Source: Sulfitobacter sp. (GTDB taxonomy: Bacteria > Pseudomonadota > Alphaproteobacteria > Rhodobacterales > Rhodobacteraceae). Taken from it: a DNA stretch of 53,837 bases. Both the position numbers and the translations under genes were made by a program. The notes beneath the pieces are model-generated. The model did no database searches, was not told the origin of the DNA, and saw only the letters and a program-made list of their open reading frames with translations. The DNA lies in NCBI GenBank assembly GCA_024637305.1, contig JAGXFI010000124.1, positions 1-53,837 on the forward strand, in the 5' to 3' direction. The first letter of the stretch is position 1; the number at the start of each line of letters is the position of its first letter. This document shows, piece by piece, positions 1 to 9,266 of the stretch.

Positions 1-129
1 CGACACGCAGCAGATCTCGCGGACGCATTTGTCAGCCTGCGACTGATGATGTCGGGAACGGGCAATCGAAAGGCCACGACCACCGGCAGGGTGCGCGGGA
101 CGGTTCATCTATGCAAAGGCATCCCTTCC
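1..129. other. Left flank of the window, no gene assigned
   Basis: No complete gene is seen here. The reading frame of the oxidoreductase that follows stays open through this stretch to base 1, so a longer N-terminus cannot be formally excluded. However, the FAD-binding domain begins properly at the ATG at 130, and the residues encoded before it do not resemble any domain I know. The stretch probably holds the end of an upstream gene or a short leader. Confidence 0.4.
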
Positions 130-2553
130 ATGCGCACCCACGCCCAGGCGGTCATCATCGGAGGCGGCGTTATCGGCTGCTCCATCCTCTATCATCTGAC
201 CAAACTGGGGTGGACCGATGTCGTCTTGCTTGAACGCAACGAGCTGACCAGCGGGTCCACCTGGCACGCGGCGGCCAACATTCACGGATTGCACGACAAC
301 AACAACATCACGCGCATCCAGAATTATACGATGGACCTCTATAATGCGCTGGAGGCCGAGACGGGCCAAAGCTGCGGCGTGTTCCAGCCCGGATCGCTGT
401 ACCTCGCGCAGACAGAGGCGCGCGAGCACCAACTGCGTTTGCAGGCCGCCAAGGCCAGATACTACGGTCTGAAATTTCACGAGGTCAGCCGTACAGAGGC
501 CGAAGTCCTGCATCCGCTTGTCAATTTCGACGGAATTCGCTGCATCATGTATGAACCCTCGGGCGGCAATGTCGACCCGTCGGGCGTCACCAATGCCTAC
601 GCTGTCGGTGCGCGCAATGCAGGGGCCGAGATAATTCGGTTCTGCCCTGTCACGGGCACGGAACAACAACCTGACGGCAGCTGGATCGTGCGCACCGAAA
701 AGGGTGATATCAAGACGCAATGGGTCGTGAACGCCGCGGGTCTGTGGGGCCGCGAAGTCGCCGCACTGGCCGGGCTCAAACTTCCCCTCCAGCCGACGGA
801 ACACCAGTATTTCGTGACCGAGACCATCGCGGAAATTGCTGCCATGGATCGCCGTCTGCCGTCCGTCGCGGACCGGGACGGCGAATATTATCTGCGCCAG
901 GAGGGCAAGGGCCTGCTGATCGGCGCGTATGAAAAAGACATGCGGTTCTGGGCCGAAGATGGGACGCCGCTGGACTTTGCGCATGACCTCTTTCCCGACG
1001 ATCTGGAGCGGATCGAGGAAAACATGATGCGCGCCATAGATCGCGTGTCTGTCGTGGGAGAGGCGGGCATCAAACGCGTCATCAACGGCCCGATGATCTG
1101 GTCGCCCGACAGCAACGTCCTGTTTGGTCCCGTGCCGGAGCTGTCGAATTATTTCTGTTGCAACGGCATCATTCCGGGGTTCAGCCAATCTGGTGGAATG
1201 GGTCTGCTGGCCGCTGACTGGATCGTCACCGGCGAGACGCGCTATGACATGTTTGCCTGGGATATGGCGCGCTTTGGGGATTGGGCCGATGCTGCGTTCA
1301 CGAAGGCCAGAGTGCGGGACCAATATGCCAACCGTTTCAAGATCCATTTCCCGAACGAAGAACGTGACGCGGGCCGCCCGGTGCGCACGCGGCCGATCTA
1401 TCAGACCCACCGGGACATGGGCGCGGTGTTCGGACTGAACTTCGGCTGGGAGCATCCGCTTTATTTTGGCGATGAGATCGGCGCACAGGACCAGACCCAC
1501 GGTTTTACCCGCCAACCCTGGTGGGACATCGTGGGACGCGAATGCAGGATGCTGCGCGAGAACGCCGGGATCATCGACATCTCGAATTTTGCGAAATACC
1601 GCTGCAAGGGGCCGGGTGCCGAAAGTTGGCTGAACGCTGTCTTTGCCAACAACATGCCCCGCGAAATTGGGCGGTCCTGTCTGACACCGCTGATCGGCAA
1701 GCGGGGCGGAATCGCCGGGGATTTCACGGTCACGCGACTGGCGGAAGACGAATTCTGGGTAATCGGCTCAGGGATGGCGGAGCGTTATCACGCGCGCTTT
1801 TTCAAGGAGGTGCCTTTACCCGAAGGCACAACCTTCGAAAGCCGCACAGTCGCGATGTGCGGTTTCAACGTGGCCGGACCCAAGTCGCGCGAGTTGTTGC
1901 AGCGATTGACGAATACGTCGCTTGAAACGCGCGACTTTCCCTTCATGCGGTCGAAGTGGATCGAGCTTGGCGGGGTCAGGGTGCTGGCGCTGCGGGTGTC
2001 ATTTACCGGCGATCTTGGCTGGGAACTGCATTGCGAGGCGTCCGATCAGGCGCAGTTGTTTTCGGCGCTGGTGGGCGCAGGCAAGGACATGGGTGCCGGC
2101 CCCGTCGGCAGTCGCGCGCTGATGTCGCTGCGGGTGGAGAAAGGATACGGCTCTTGGGGTCGCGAATATTCTCCGGAATACTGGCCGCAGGAAGTCGGTC
2201 TCGACCGTTTGTGCAAGATGGACAAGGAATTCCTCAACAAGGCGGCCGCGGCGGAGACGATGGCGCGGCCCGCCCGCGAGCATCTGGTAATTCTTGCATT
2301 GGACGGCGCACAGACGGATGCGTCGAACGCGGATGCGACCGGCGGGGAGCCGATTTTCAAGGACGGCAAGGGGATTGGGCGCGTGACCTCTGGAACCTAC
2401 GGCTATTCGGTCGGCCAAAGCCTTGCCTTGGGATATGTCAATGATGCGGGGCCCGGTGACACGGTCGAGGTAATGGTGTTGGGTCAGCCGCATAAGGCGG
2501 TGATACTGCACGCGCCGCCCTTTGACCCCGAGGGCGCACGTTTGCGGGAGTAG
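130..2553 (+). CDS. GcvT-family FAD-dependent oxidoreductase (dimethylglycine/sarcosine dehydrogenase type)
   Basis: This 807-aa protein has the architecture of dimethylglycine and sarcosine dehydrogenases: an N-terminal DAO-type FAD domain, a short FAO-M linker, then GcvT and GcvT C-terminal domains that in the family bind tetrahydrofolate. The dinucleotide fold GGGVIG lies at residues 11-16. The STWHAA motif around His46 corresponds to the histidine that carries covalent FAD in mitochondrial homologues. The expected role is oxidative N-demethylation of a glycine-betaine-derived amine with transfer of the one-carbon unit to folate; the exact substrate cannot be read from sequence. Start chosen at 130 because the FAD fold begins seven residues later; an ATG at 46 in the same frame would add 28 unrelated residues. 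It is full length for the family. Confidence 0.88.
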   Translation: MRTHAQAVIIGGGVIGCSILYHLTKLGWTDVVLLERNELTSGSTWHAAANIHGLHDNNNITRIQNYTMDLYNALEAETGQSCGVFQPGSLYLAQTEAREHQLRLQAAKARYYGLKFHEVSRTEAEVLHPLVNFDGIRCIMYEPSGGNVDPSGVTNAYAVGARNAGAEIIRFCPVTGTEQQPDGSWIVRTEKGDIKTQWVVNAAGLWGREVAALAGLKLPLQPTEHQYFVTETIAEIAAMDRRLPSVADRDGEYYLRQEGKGLLIGAYEKDMRFWAEDGTPLDFAHDLFPDDLERIEENMMRAIDRVSVVGEAGIKRVINGPMIWSPDSNVLFGPVPELSNYFCCNGIIPGFSQSGGMGLLAADWIVTGETRYDMFAWDMARFGDWADAAFTKARVRDQYANRFKIHFPNEERDAGRPVRTRPIYQTHRDMGAVFGLNFGWEHPLYFGDEIGAQDQTHGFTRQPWWDIVGRECRMLRENAGIIDISNFAKYRCKGPGAESWLNAVFANNMPREIGRSCLTPLIGKRGGIAGDFTVTRLAEDEFWVIGSGMAERYHARFFKEVPLPEGTTFESRTVAMCGFNVAGPKSRELLQRLTNTSLETRDFPFMRSKWIELGGVRVLALRVSFTGDLGWELHCEASDQAQLFSALVGAGKDMGAGPVGSRALMSLRVEKGYGSWGREYSPEYWPQEVGLDRLCKMDKEFLNKAAAAETMARPAREHLVILALDGAQTDASNADATGGEPIFKDGKGIGRVTSGTYGYSVGQSLALGYVNDAGPGDTVEVMVLGQPHKAVILHAPPFDPEGARLRE

Positions 2554-2601
2554 CGGGCGACTTTGCAATCACCGCTCCGGGGACATCAGGCGAGGGGATA
2601 T

Positions 2602-3909
2602 CTAAAGCGGCCTTATCTTCAACTTCGTGATCCGGTTGCCTTCCCGTGCGATGACCTCGAAACGGAAGCCGTGAAAGCTGAATACCTGACCCTTGGTCGG
2701 GATCATCTGCGCTTCGTGGATGACCAGCCCCGCGATGGTGTTTGCTTCATCGTCGGGCAACGACCAGTCGGTCGCGCGATTGAGGTCGCGGATCGTCATG
2801 GCCCCGTCGATGTGAAACTGCCCGTCTTCCATCCGCTTGACGGGATGGTCTGCATGGGGATCGAATTCGTCGGTTATTTCGCCCACGATCTCTTCGAGAA
2901 TGTCTTCGAGGGTGATCAATCCCTGAAGCGAGCCGTATTCGTCCACCACCAGCGCAAAATGCGTGCGACGGCGCAGAAACTGGCGCATTTGTTCATCGAG
3001 TGTCGAGGTTTCCGGGACAAAATACGGCTTCATCGCCACGTCCGCGATGTTGAAACTCTTGAGCCCGTCCGCCGGAGCCTCCCCATTACCCAGAAGCTTG
3101 TGCATCGCCCGTAGAAGGTCTTTGGCATGGACCACGCCGATGATGTTTTCTGGATCGTCCTTGTAGACCGGAAGGCGCGTATGGTTGGATTGCAGGCACT
3201 GCGCGAGGATCTCTGCTGGATCGGAGGCGGCATTGATCATCTCGATGCCGGAACGGTGCAACATGATTTCCTCGACCATGCGTTCGCGCAGATCGAGCGC
3301 GCCCAGAATGCGGTCACGGTCTTCCTTTTCGACCACGCCTTCGGAGTGGCCAAGTTGCAGCGCCCCCGCGATTTCCTCGCGCACGGCAAGGATGTTGCTG
3401 TCCGGGTCGATGGTGACGCCGAAAACACGCAGGATGCCACGGACCAGGAACCGCACGGCACCTACCATGGGGGCAAAGACGCGCACCACGACCCCGATCG
3501 GTATCGCCACCAAGGCGGCGGCGCGTTCGGCATTGGAAATCGCGTAGGTTTTGGGCAGAACCTCTGCAAAGATCAGCACCAGCAGGGTCATCACCAAGGT
3601 TGCCAGCGCCACCCCGGATTCCCCGAAAAGCCGCGTAAAGAGGGCGGTTGCCATGGATGCGGCAAGGATGTTCACCAGATTGTTGCCCAGCAAGACGGAC
3701 CCAATGAGCCGTTCGTTGTCTTCGGTGATGCGCAACGCCCGTTCTGCGCCGCGTGACCCCTTGTCGGCCTGTGCGCGCAGCTTGCCGCGCGAAGCGGCGG
3801 TCAAGGCTGTTTCGGAGCCGGAAAAGAAACCCGAGAGAACGAGCAAGAGCAGAATTATTCCGCTGCTGACCCAGAAAGCACTATCAAGCATTGGGGTGCC
3901 GGTATCCAT
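2602..3909 (-). CDS. CNNM/CorC (HlyC/CorC) family membrane protein with CBS pair
   Basis: This 435-aa protein begins with a DUF21/CNNM membrane domain of about 190 residues with several hydrophobic helices and the LSGFFSGSETALTAASRG signature. Two tandem CBS domains (roughly residues 210-330) and a C-terminal CorC_HlyC domain follow. The family is linked to Mg2+/Co2+ efflux or resistance and sits in the inner membrane; the old name haemolysin is misleading. Start placed at the ATG at 3909, which has an AGGA about ten bases upstream; in-frame ATG (3948) and TTG (3966) codons would add 13-19 residues. It converges with the preceding oxidoreductase and follows xerD on the same strand. Confidence 0.85.
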   Translation of the reverse strand: MDTGTPMLDSAFWVSSGIILLLLVLSGFFSGSETALTAASRGKLRAQADKGSRGAERALRITEDNERLIGSVLLGNNLVNILAASMATALFTRLFGESGVALATLVMTLLVLIFAEVLPKTYAISNAERAAALVAIPIGVVVRVFAPMVGAVRFLVRGILRVFGVTIDPDSNILAVREEIAGALQLGHSEGVVEKEDRDRILGALDLRERMVEEIMLHRSGIEMINAASDPAEILAQCLQSNHTRLPVYKDDPENIIGVVHAKDLLRAMHKLLGNGEAPADGLKSFNIADVAMKPYFVPETSTLDEQMRQFLRRRTHFALVVDEYGSLQGLITLEDILEEIVGEITDEFDPHADHPVKRMEDGQFHIDGAMTIRDLNRATDWSLPDDEANTIAGLVIHEAQMIPTKGQVFSFHGFRFEVIAREGNRITKLKIRPL

Positions 3910-4031
3910 TTGTGAAACATCCTGTGAGGTGACTGCCGTTATGGGCATGACGATCGCGTCAATCAAGACCGTGCCGAATGAAAGATCGCAATCGCGGCCT
4001 GATGGGCCGGCGCATCCCGTTTTTCAAGTGG

Positions 4032-5003
4032 CTACGATGCTGTGCTGTTGCCCGCTGACTTGCGCCGGGCGGTTTCGCTGAGGGGGTGATGGTCAAGAAC
4101 CAGTTCCTGCAACCGGGCATGCAGGACATGGGTATAAATCTCTGTCGTGGCAACGTCGGCATGTCCCAACATGGTCTGGATCGCCCGCAGATCCGCCCCA
4201 CCGGCCAGGAGATGCGTGGCGAAGGCGTGGCGCAGCGTATGCGGTGTGACCTTGGCAGGATCGACACCGCCTTCAACTGCAAATTCCTTTATCAGCAGAT
4301 AGAACCGATGGCGTGTCAAATGGCCCGCGGCCCCACGGGATGGAAAAAGGAATTTGGACGGCGGCAGCTTTTTCACCGCATTCGCGGCCTCGATTTCGTC
4401 GCGGGCGGCTATCCATTCAGCCAGCGCCGCACGGGCCGGGGGTGACAGCGGCACCATGCGTTCCTTGCCACCCTTGCCAAGGATCAGCAACAGGCGCGGA
4501 TCACCGCGCGTGGCGCTTACCGGCAGGCCGACCAGTTCCGTCACGCGCATGCCGGTGGCATAGAGAAGCTCCATCAGGCAGGTGTTGCGCAGGCGGTCAT
4601 GATGGGCCCGCCCCGAGACACGCGCGGCAGCGAGCAGGCGGTCGACTTCTTCGACCGAAAGGATCTTTGGCAGGCGCTTGTCCTGACCCGGCCCTGCGAT
4701 CTGGACTGCGGGGTTATCGCTCCGCAATCCTTCTTCGAAAGCGAAGCGGTAAAGCTGTTTGATGGCCGAAAGACGCCGCGCGCGGGTTGATTTTGCCAGA
4801 CCTTGCGCATCCAGATTGACCAGATAGGCTTCGACGTCATGGCGGGCGACGGTGGCAAACTGCATGTCGCGATGTGCGAGCCAGCTGTCGAAATCTTTCA
4901 GATCGCGCCCATACGCCAGCAACGTATTGTTCGCGGCCCCCAGCTCTGCCGCCTGCGCCTCGAGAAAGGCGGAAATCCACGATGAAGGCGTGCGGTCCGT
5001 CAC
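4032..5003 (-). CDS. xerD: Site-specific tyrosine recombinase XerD
   Basis: This 323-aa tyrosine recombinase has a SAM-like core-binding domain (about residues 5-95) and a catalytic domain with the full active-site set: Arg153, Lys177, His255, Arg258, His281 and the nucleophile Tyr290. With XerC it resolves chromosome dimers at dif, coupled to FtsK. Its place beside aroK-aroB and its housekeeping context argue for XerD rather than a phage or integron integrase. The start is GTG at 5003, overlapping the TGA of the 519-aa gene upstream (GTGA), so the two are probably translationally coupled. No attachment site or cargo is seen nearby. Confidence 0.9.
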   Translation of the reverse strand: MTDRTPSSWISAFLEAQAAELGAANNTLLAYGRDLKDFDSWLAHRDMQFATVARHDVEAYLVNLDAQGLAKSTRARRLSAIKQLYRFAFEEGLRSDNPAVQIAGPGQDKRLPKILSVEEVDRLLAAARVSGRAHHDRLRNTCLMELLYATGMRVTELVGLPVSATRGDPRLLLILGKGGKERMVPLSPPARAALAEWIAARDEIEAANAVKKLPPSKFLFPSRGAAGHLTRHRFYLLIKEFAVEGGVDPAKVTPHTLRHAFATHLLAGGADLRAIQTMLGHADVATTEIYTHVLHARLQELVLDHHPLSETARRKSAGNSTAS

Positions 5004-6559
5004 GTGGCTCGCTCCAGCAGCAACACCTGCAGCGCTGCGCGGCGGGCTGTATCCTCAAGTCCCAGACTGCGCAGAGTAGCGAGCGCATCGCGCAACGCGG
5101 CAGGGTCACCGGCGGACCCTTCGGCGAGCAAGTCAAGAGTCCCGAGGATCGCCTCGCCAAGCTTTTTCTCTTGCGCCTGCGCGATCAAGGTCGCGACCGG
5201 CGCGGCACCGGCGAATGCGTCGCGGACGGCTTCAGACATGCGACCGGTCGGGTTACCTTGCGGGATCTCGCCCCGCGCCACAGCGCGCAACAGCGGTTCG
5301 GCACCGGGCGGAGGATCGCCCGCGACGGTCTCAAAGAAAGGCGACAAAAGGCCAACCTCGTATTTGATTTTTTGCGCACCATCCGTCAGCGTGACATCTT
5401 GCAGACGCTCGGAAAACAGGCCGGCAAACGCGGTTTCCAGCTCGGCCTCCTTCATCGCAGCCCAGACGGGGGGCAATGTCTTGGCAACGGCATCTGCGCT
5501 GCCGCTGGCCAGCGCCGTCTCGAACCGTTGAAGCGCGGAAACGCGGTCCCAGATGCCGCCGGAAGCTGCCGGTTTGCGGTCCGTATAAAGGCCCAGCAAC
5601 CGATTTTCCGGCATTGCACCCGCACGGGTCAGACGCTCTGCCGCTTCCAACTGCGATTTCCAACCCGCGAGGTCACGCAGGTCAGCGACCGCGTAGGCGC
5701 GCGGCAGCGGGCCGGTGGGCAATGGCTCGCCGATAGTTTCGAACAGTCGAAAACTGAGCGGATCCATCCGGCGCGGCGCGGGCAGGGGGGCTTCATCCTC
5801 AAACAGATCTGGATTCAGAAACCTGTCGAGCAGACGCAACTTGTCTTGCTCGACCAGCCCCAGAGCGGAGACGGAATTGAACGTGATCGCCGCCGTGTCC
5901 CATTCACCCGACCGCGCAAGGCAGAAGATCCGGTTGGCATAATCGGCGCTCAGATGTGGTTCGCGCGATAACGCGCCGCAGGCGATGTCTTCGTCGCCGG
6001 TAAGCAAGCTGATCTGCATCCAGAGGTCGAAATGGGCGGGCGACGCCGTGTTACCGGCCTGTTCGATCAGCGATAGCGCCGGGTCGAGCGCGCCTAGCGC
6101 CATCAGTTTCTGAACCCGCGCCAACGTCAGCCGGGCAAGCCCCTCTGGCCCTCCCTGCGGCGCGCCGGCCTCTGCGAGCAGAACAGTATACAGCAATGCA
6201 TTGGCCGCCGGTAACCGAAGTTCCGGCAGGGCTTCGAACAGCCGGAGGATGTCGTCGGGCTTGCTGCGTTCCCAGATGTCCGCAGGCAGCCCGGTGACAG
6301 CCTGTGGCACCAGCCCGATGTCGCGCGGTGCGGCACCATCAAGCGACCTGACCGTCACGCTTGGCGCGGTTCCGTCTTCTGTGACGGGCGGTTCGTCGAT
6401 AAAGAACGGGGCGGGGCGACCGGGCAGGGCAACGGGAGTTTGCTGCTGCTCCTGGTCCAGCCAGTCGATCACGGACAAGGGTGGTTCGGCACCGGCAGGG
6501 GTGCTTGGGAGCATCAGTCCCATTACTGTCACGACTGCTCCTGTCCACGCCGCGCGCAT
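5000..6559 (-). CDS. Conserved-looking exported protein of unknown function (519 aa)
   Basis: I do not recognise a named domain. The protein starts with a typical Sec signal peptide (Arg2, a hydrophobic stretch, then a likely cleavage after Ala-Gly-Ala near residue 24), so it should act in the periplasm. The remainder is rich in Ala, Leu and Glu, with helix-like periodicity that could form a repeat solenoid. Start at 6559 has GGAG nine bases upstream; the same frame stays open further upstream but lacks a leader. It follows a 49-aa membrane protein by four bases and overlaps xerD by four, so all three are likely co-transcribed. A structural or cell-envelope role is only a guess. Confidence 0.7.
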   Translation of the reverse strand: MRAAWTGAVVTVMGLMLPSTPAGAEPPLSVIDWLDQEQQQTPVALPGRPAPFFIDEPPVTEDGTAPSVTVRSLDGAAPRDIGLVPQAVTGLPADIWERSKPDDILRLFEALPELRLPAANALLYTVLLAEAGAPQGGPEGLARLTLARVQKLMALGALDPALSLIEQAGNTASPAHFDLWMQISLLTGDEDIACGALSREPHLSADYANRIFCLARSGEWDTAAITFNSVSALGLVEQDKLRLLDRFLNPDLFEDEAPLPAPRRMDPLSFRLFETIGEPLPTGPLPRAYAVADLRDLAGWKSQLEAAERLTRAGAMPENRLLGLYTDRKPAASGGIWDRVSALQRFETALASGSADAVAKTLPPVWAAMKEAELETAFAGLFSERLQDVTLTDGAQKIKYEVGLLSPFFETVAGDPPPGAEPLLRAVARGEIPQGNPTGRMSEAVRDAFAGAAPVATLIAQAQEKKLGEAILGTLDLLAEGSAGDPAALRDALATLRSLGLEDTARRAALQVLLLERAT

Positions 6560-6563
6560 CTGC

Positions 6564-6713
6564 TTATTCTCCCTGCAGATCGACCGGCATGCGGATCTCT
6601 GACTGCGGCTTTGCGAAATCGGCCCCCAGAAACGGGCCGATATATGCATAGCCCACAAGCCCAATGAACCCCAATATGATGAGGATTACCAAAAGCTTGA
6701 ATAGTTTTCCCAT
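6564..6713 (-). CDS. Small single-span membrane protein (49 aa)
   Basis: This short gene encodes a lysine-flanked N-terminus (MGKLFKLL), one strong hydrophobic helix (about residues 7-30) and a polar C-terminal tail of some 20 residues, consistent with an inner-membrane anchored peptide whose tail faces the periplasm. The stop lies four bases before the start of the exported 519-aa protein, so the two are almost certainly one operon. The gene begins near the divergent aroK promoter. I know no function. The regular operon position makes a real gene much more likely than a chance reading frame. Confidence 0.65.
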   Translation of the reverse strand: MGKLFKLLVILIILGFIGLVGYAYIGPFLGADFAKPQSEIRMPVDLQGE

Positions 6714-6732
6714 AGTGACTGCCTGCCTGATT

Positions 6733-6760
6733 TTGACTTGTTTTGCGCAAACTATATATG
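6733..6760 (+). promoter_or_regulatory. Probable sigma-70 promoter of aroK-aroB
   Basis: TTGACT at 6733-6738 and TATATG at 6755-6760 are separated by 16 bases and lie about 35 bases before the aroK start. A TTTTGCGCAAA palindrome sits in the spacer. The region is divergent with the 49-aa membrane protein gene. The assignment rests on consensus match only. Confidence 0.45.
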
Positions 6761-6794
6761 GCATTTCCGGTAAGATCACGTCATTCAGGGACCT

Positions 6795-7391
6795 ATGAGC
6801 AAAATTCAGCACTCCGAGGACCAAAAGCCTGCGTCGGCCCCGCATTTCCGGTTGCACAAGACGGTGGCGCTTGTGGGGATGATGGGTGCAGGCAAGACAG
6901 CCGTGGGGCGGGCCGTTGCCGCGCGGCTCGGCGTGCCGTTTCTGGATAGCGACAGCGAGATCGAAAGGGCGGCAAACCAGTCGGTTCAGGAAATATTCGC
7001 CCGTGACGGCGAAAAGTTTTTTCGCCAGCGCGAATCCGAGGTGGTGGCACGCCTGCTGGAGACGCAGCGCGGTATCTTGTCGACAGGTGGCGGTGTATAT
7101 CTCGCTGCTGTCAATCGCGAGAATATTTCGGCCCATGGTATCGCGTTGTGGCTGAACGCGGATGTTGATCTGCTTTGGCAGCGTGTCCGCCATAAAGATA
7201 CGCGCCCTTTGCTGCGCACATCGAACCCGCGCGCGACGCTGGCCGAAATCTACGAGGCGCGCACGCCGATTTACGCATTGGCGGAATTGTCGGTGCATTG
7301 CGACGCGAAACTGTCCATTGATGCGATGGCTGAACGGGTGATTGCCGCCTTGGCGGGGCGTCCGGATGTTCTGGAGCAGATAGATGCATGA
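6795..7391 (+). CDS. aroK: Shikimate kinase
   Basis: This 198-aa P-loop kinase phosphorylates shikimate at O3 with ATP in the shikimate pathway to aromatic amino acids. The Walker A motif GMMGAGKT is at residues 28-35 and the shikimate-binding DSD motif at 51-53. An RxxxR-containing lid and a GGG motif follow. The first 20 residues form an extension that is common in alphaproteobacterial copies. The stop overlaps the aroB start by eight bases, giving a coupled aroK-aroB pair, the usual arrangement in this group and in enterobacteria. Confidence 0.95.
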   Translation: MSKIQHSEDQKPASAPHFRLHKTVALVGMMGAGKTAVGRAVAARLGVPFLDSDSEIERAANQSVQEIFARDGEKFFRQRESEVVARLLETQRGILSTGGGVYLAAVNRENISAHGIALWLNADVDLLWQRVRHKDTRPLLRTSNPRATLAEIYEARTPIYALAELSVHCDAKLSIDAMAERVIAALAGRPDVLEQIDA

Positions 7392-8487
7392 GACCGTTCA
7401 CGTCGATTTGCCCGGCCGCGCCTATGAGATCCAGATCGGCCCGTATCTGCTGGCTGAGGCAGGGCGGTATGTCGCCCCGTTGCTGCGGCGTCCGCGTGTT
7501 GCGGTAATCAGTGACAGCACCGTCGCGGCGCTGCATCTGACAACGCTGCGCGACGGCCTGGCATCGGCGGGCATTGAGTGTACGGCGCTTGAACTTCCGC
7601 CCGGCGAGGCGACGAAATGCTGGGCGCAGCTTCAGGTTTGCGTCGATTGGCTGTTGGCCCAGAAAGTCGAACGCGGCGATGTTGTTGTCGCGTTGGGCGG
7701 CGGGGTGATCGGTGATCTTGTGGGCTTTGCCGCCGCGATCCTGCGGCGCGGTGTGCGTTTTGTTCAGGTGCCGACGTCGCTGTTGGCGCAGGTCGACAGC
7801 TCAGTCGGCGGCAAGACCGGGATCAATGCGGCGCAGGGCAAGAATTTGATCGGTGCTTTCCACCAACCTTCATTGGTTCTGGCCGATACCGCCGTTCTGG
7901 GCACCTTGCAGATGCGCGATTTTCTTGCCGGCTATGGCGAGGTCGTGAAATATGGCCTGCTCGGTGATACTGCGTTCTTTGATTGGCTCGAGGTGCAGGG
8001 GCCGGCGCTGGCGGCAGGCGACATGGCCGCACGTGTAGAGGCCGTAAGGCGATCGGTGCAGATGAAGGCGGACATCGTCATGCGCGACGAAACCGAGCAG
8101 GGCGAGCGCGCGCTGCTCAACCTTGGTCACACCTTCTGTCACGCGTTGGAGGCGGCGACTGGTTACGGTGCGCGCCTGTTGCACGGCGAGGGCGTTGCCA
8201 TCGGTTGTGCGCTGGCTTTTGAATTGTCGGCGCGGTTGGGCCTTTGCGCGCAAGAAGATCCCAGCCGCGTGCGGGCGCATCTGCGGGCAATGGGGATGAA
8301 GGTGGATTTGCGTGACATCGACGGGGATCTGCCGGACGCCGCCGAACTGCTGGATCTGATGGGCCAGGACAAAAAAGTCGTCGATGGTCAGTTGCGGTTC
8401 ATTCTTGCACGCGGAATCGGTCAGGCCTTCGTCACAGGTGACGTGCCCCGTGACGCTGTACTGGGCGTTCTGCGCGACGCGGCTTAG
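7384..8487 (+). CDS. aroB: 3-dehydroquinate synthase
   Basis: This 367-aa NAD+- and metal-dependent enzyme converts DAHP to 3-dehydroquinate, the second step of the shikimate pathway. It shows the nucleotide-binding GGGVIGDLVGFAA segment, the Lys-rich active-site region SSVGGKTGIN, and the metal ligands in GEVVKYG, NLGHTFCHALE and LLHGEGVAIG. The length is normal. It overlaps aroK by eight bases and is followed by a strong inverted repeat before the convergent ssb gene. Confidence 0.95.
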   Translation: MHETVHVDLPGRAYEIQIGPYLLAEAGRYVAPLLRRPRVAVISDSTVAALHLTTLRDGLASAGIECTALELPPGEATKCWAQLQVCVDWLLAQKVERGDVVVALGGGVIGDLVGFAAAILRRGVRFVQVPTSLLAQVDSSVGGKTGINAAQGKNLIGAFHQPSLVLADTAVLGTLQMRDFLAGYGEVVKYGLLGDTAFFDWLEVQGPALAAGDMAARVEAVRRSVQMKADIVMRDETEQGERALLNLGHTFCHALEAATGYGARLLHGEGVAIGCALAFELSARLGLCAQEDPSRVRAHLRAMGMKVDLRDIDGDLPDAAELLDLMGQDKKVVDGQLRFILARGIGQAFVTGDVPRDAVLGVLRDAA

Positions 8488-8518
8488 GGAACGGCGCAGC
8501 CTGCGCAAAAGGCAGGTG

Positions 8519-8546
8519 CCTTGTCCGCCTCTGCAGGCAGACAAGG
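8519..8546. terminator. Inverted repeat between convergent aroB and ssb
   Basis: CCTTGTC-C-GCCT / AGGC-A-GACAAGG forms a stem of eleven pairs with one mismatch and a four-base CTGC loop, centred between the two convergent stop codons. It probably ends transcription from either or both sides. There is no long T tract, so this is a moderate call. Confidence 0.45.
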
Positions 8547-8559
8547 CTTCCGGTTGGGA

Positions 8560-9069
8560 TCAGAACGGAATTTCGTCGTCCAGATCACGGGATCCGCCAC
8601 CGCCACCACCGCCGGAAGAGGACGGTCCGCTGTCATAGCCGCTGTCATATCCACCGCCGCCGCCTGCGTCACGATCGTCATATCCGCCACCACCGCCACC
8701 GCCGGCACTTGGGCCATCGCGGCCATCAAGCATGGTCAGCGTGCCGTTGTAGCCCTGCAACACGACCTCGGTGGTATAGCGGTCGGCACCGGACTGGTCC
8801 TGCCATTTGCGCGTTTGCAACTGTCCTTCGATATACACCTTTGACCCCTTTTTGAGATACTGTTCCGCGATGCGTACCAGACCTTCCTGAAAGATCGCGA
8901 CCGAATGCCATTCGGTCTTTTCGCGGCGCTCTCCGGTGCTCTTGTCTTTCCAGTTTTCCGATGTGGCGATGCGCAGATTGCACACCTTGCCACCATTCTG
9001 GAAACTGCGCACTTCGGGGTCGCGCCCCAGATTGCCGATAAGGATCACTTTGTTCACTGAGCCGGCCAT
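8560..9069 (-). CDS. ssb: Single-stranded DNA-binding protein
   Basis: This 169-aa protein has an N-terminal OB fold (about residues 4-110, starting [15 protein letters not shown]), a long glycine-rich linker and the acidic C-terminal tip DDEIPF that recruits replication and repair partners. It binds ssDNA as a tetramer in replication, recombination and repair. The start at 9069 has a strong purine-rich ribosome site (AAGGGGG). I see no LexA-type GTTC/GAAC repeat in the 197-base region upstream, although ssb is SOS-linked in many bacteria. Confidence 0.95.
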   Translation of the reverse strand: MAGSVNKVILIGNLGRDPEVRSFQNGGKVCNLRIATSENWKDKSTGERREKTEWHSVAIFQEGLVRIAEQYLKKGSKVYIEGQLQTRKWQDQSGADRYTTEVVLQGYNGTLTMLDGRDGPSAGGGGGGGYDDRDAGGGGGYDSGYDSGPSSSGGGGGGGSRDLDDEIPF

Positions 9070-9152
9070 GTCGTCCCCCTTGCCTTAGCATCTCGCGGAT
9101 AGCGGCGAATCCCGCCGCGCGCCTGTTCAGGCGTGTTTATACCTTGTCGCAC

Positions 9153-9161
9153 CGTGGTTAA
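9153..9161 (-). promoter_or_regulatory. Possible CtrA half-site
   Basis: On the minus strand this reads TTAACCACG, one base off the alphaproteobacterial CtrA half-site TTAACCATG. It lies between the divergent ssb and lytic transglycosylase genes. One half-site is weak evidence. Confidence 0.25.
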
Positions 9162-9206
9162 CAGGCCGTTTCCACAGATCTGCGCCGATGCGGGATTTTT
9201 CAGCTC

Positions 9207-9234
9207 TGGTCAGGAGACAGGTTTTTGCTATAGT
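9207..9234 (+). promoter_or_regulatory. Possible promoter of the lytic transglycosylase gene
   Basis: TGGTCA (9207-9212) and TATAGT (9229-9234) are 16 bases apart, and the start codon follows 32 bases later. The match is consensus-based only. Confidence 0.35.
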
Positions 9235-9266
9235 CTGCCACAGGCAATCAGGGGGATTGAGAAACG

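Noticed and set aside
109-1515. 468-aa reading frame on the minus strand opposite the GcvT-type oxidoreductase
   Set aside because: It is a shadow of a high-GC gene; its translation is low in recognisable motifs, and the plus strand encodes a full, well-conserved enzyme.
4032-5003. Phage or genomic-island integrase
   Set aside because: Size, motif set and housekeeping context next to aroK-aroB match XerD; no att repeats, tRNA or cargo genes are present.
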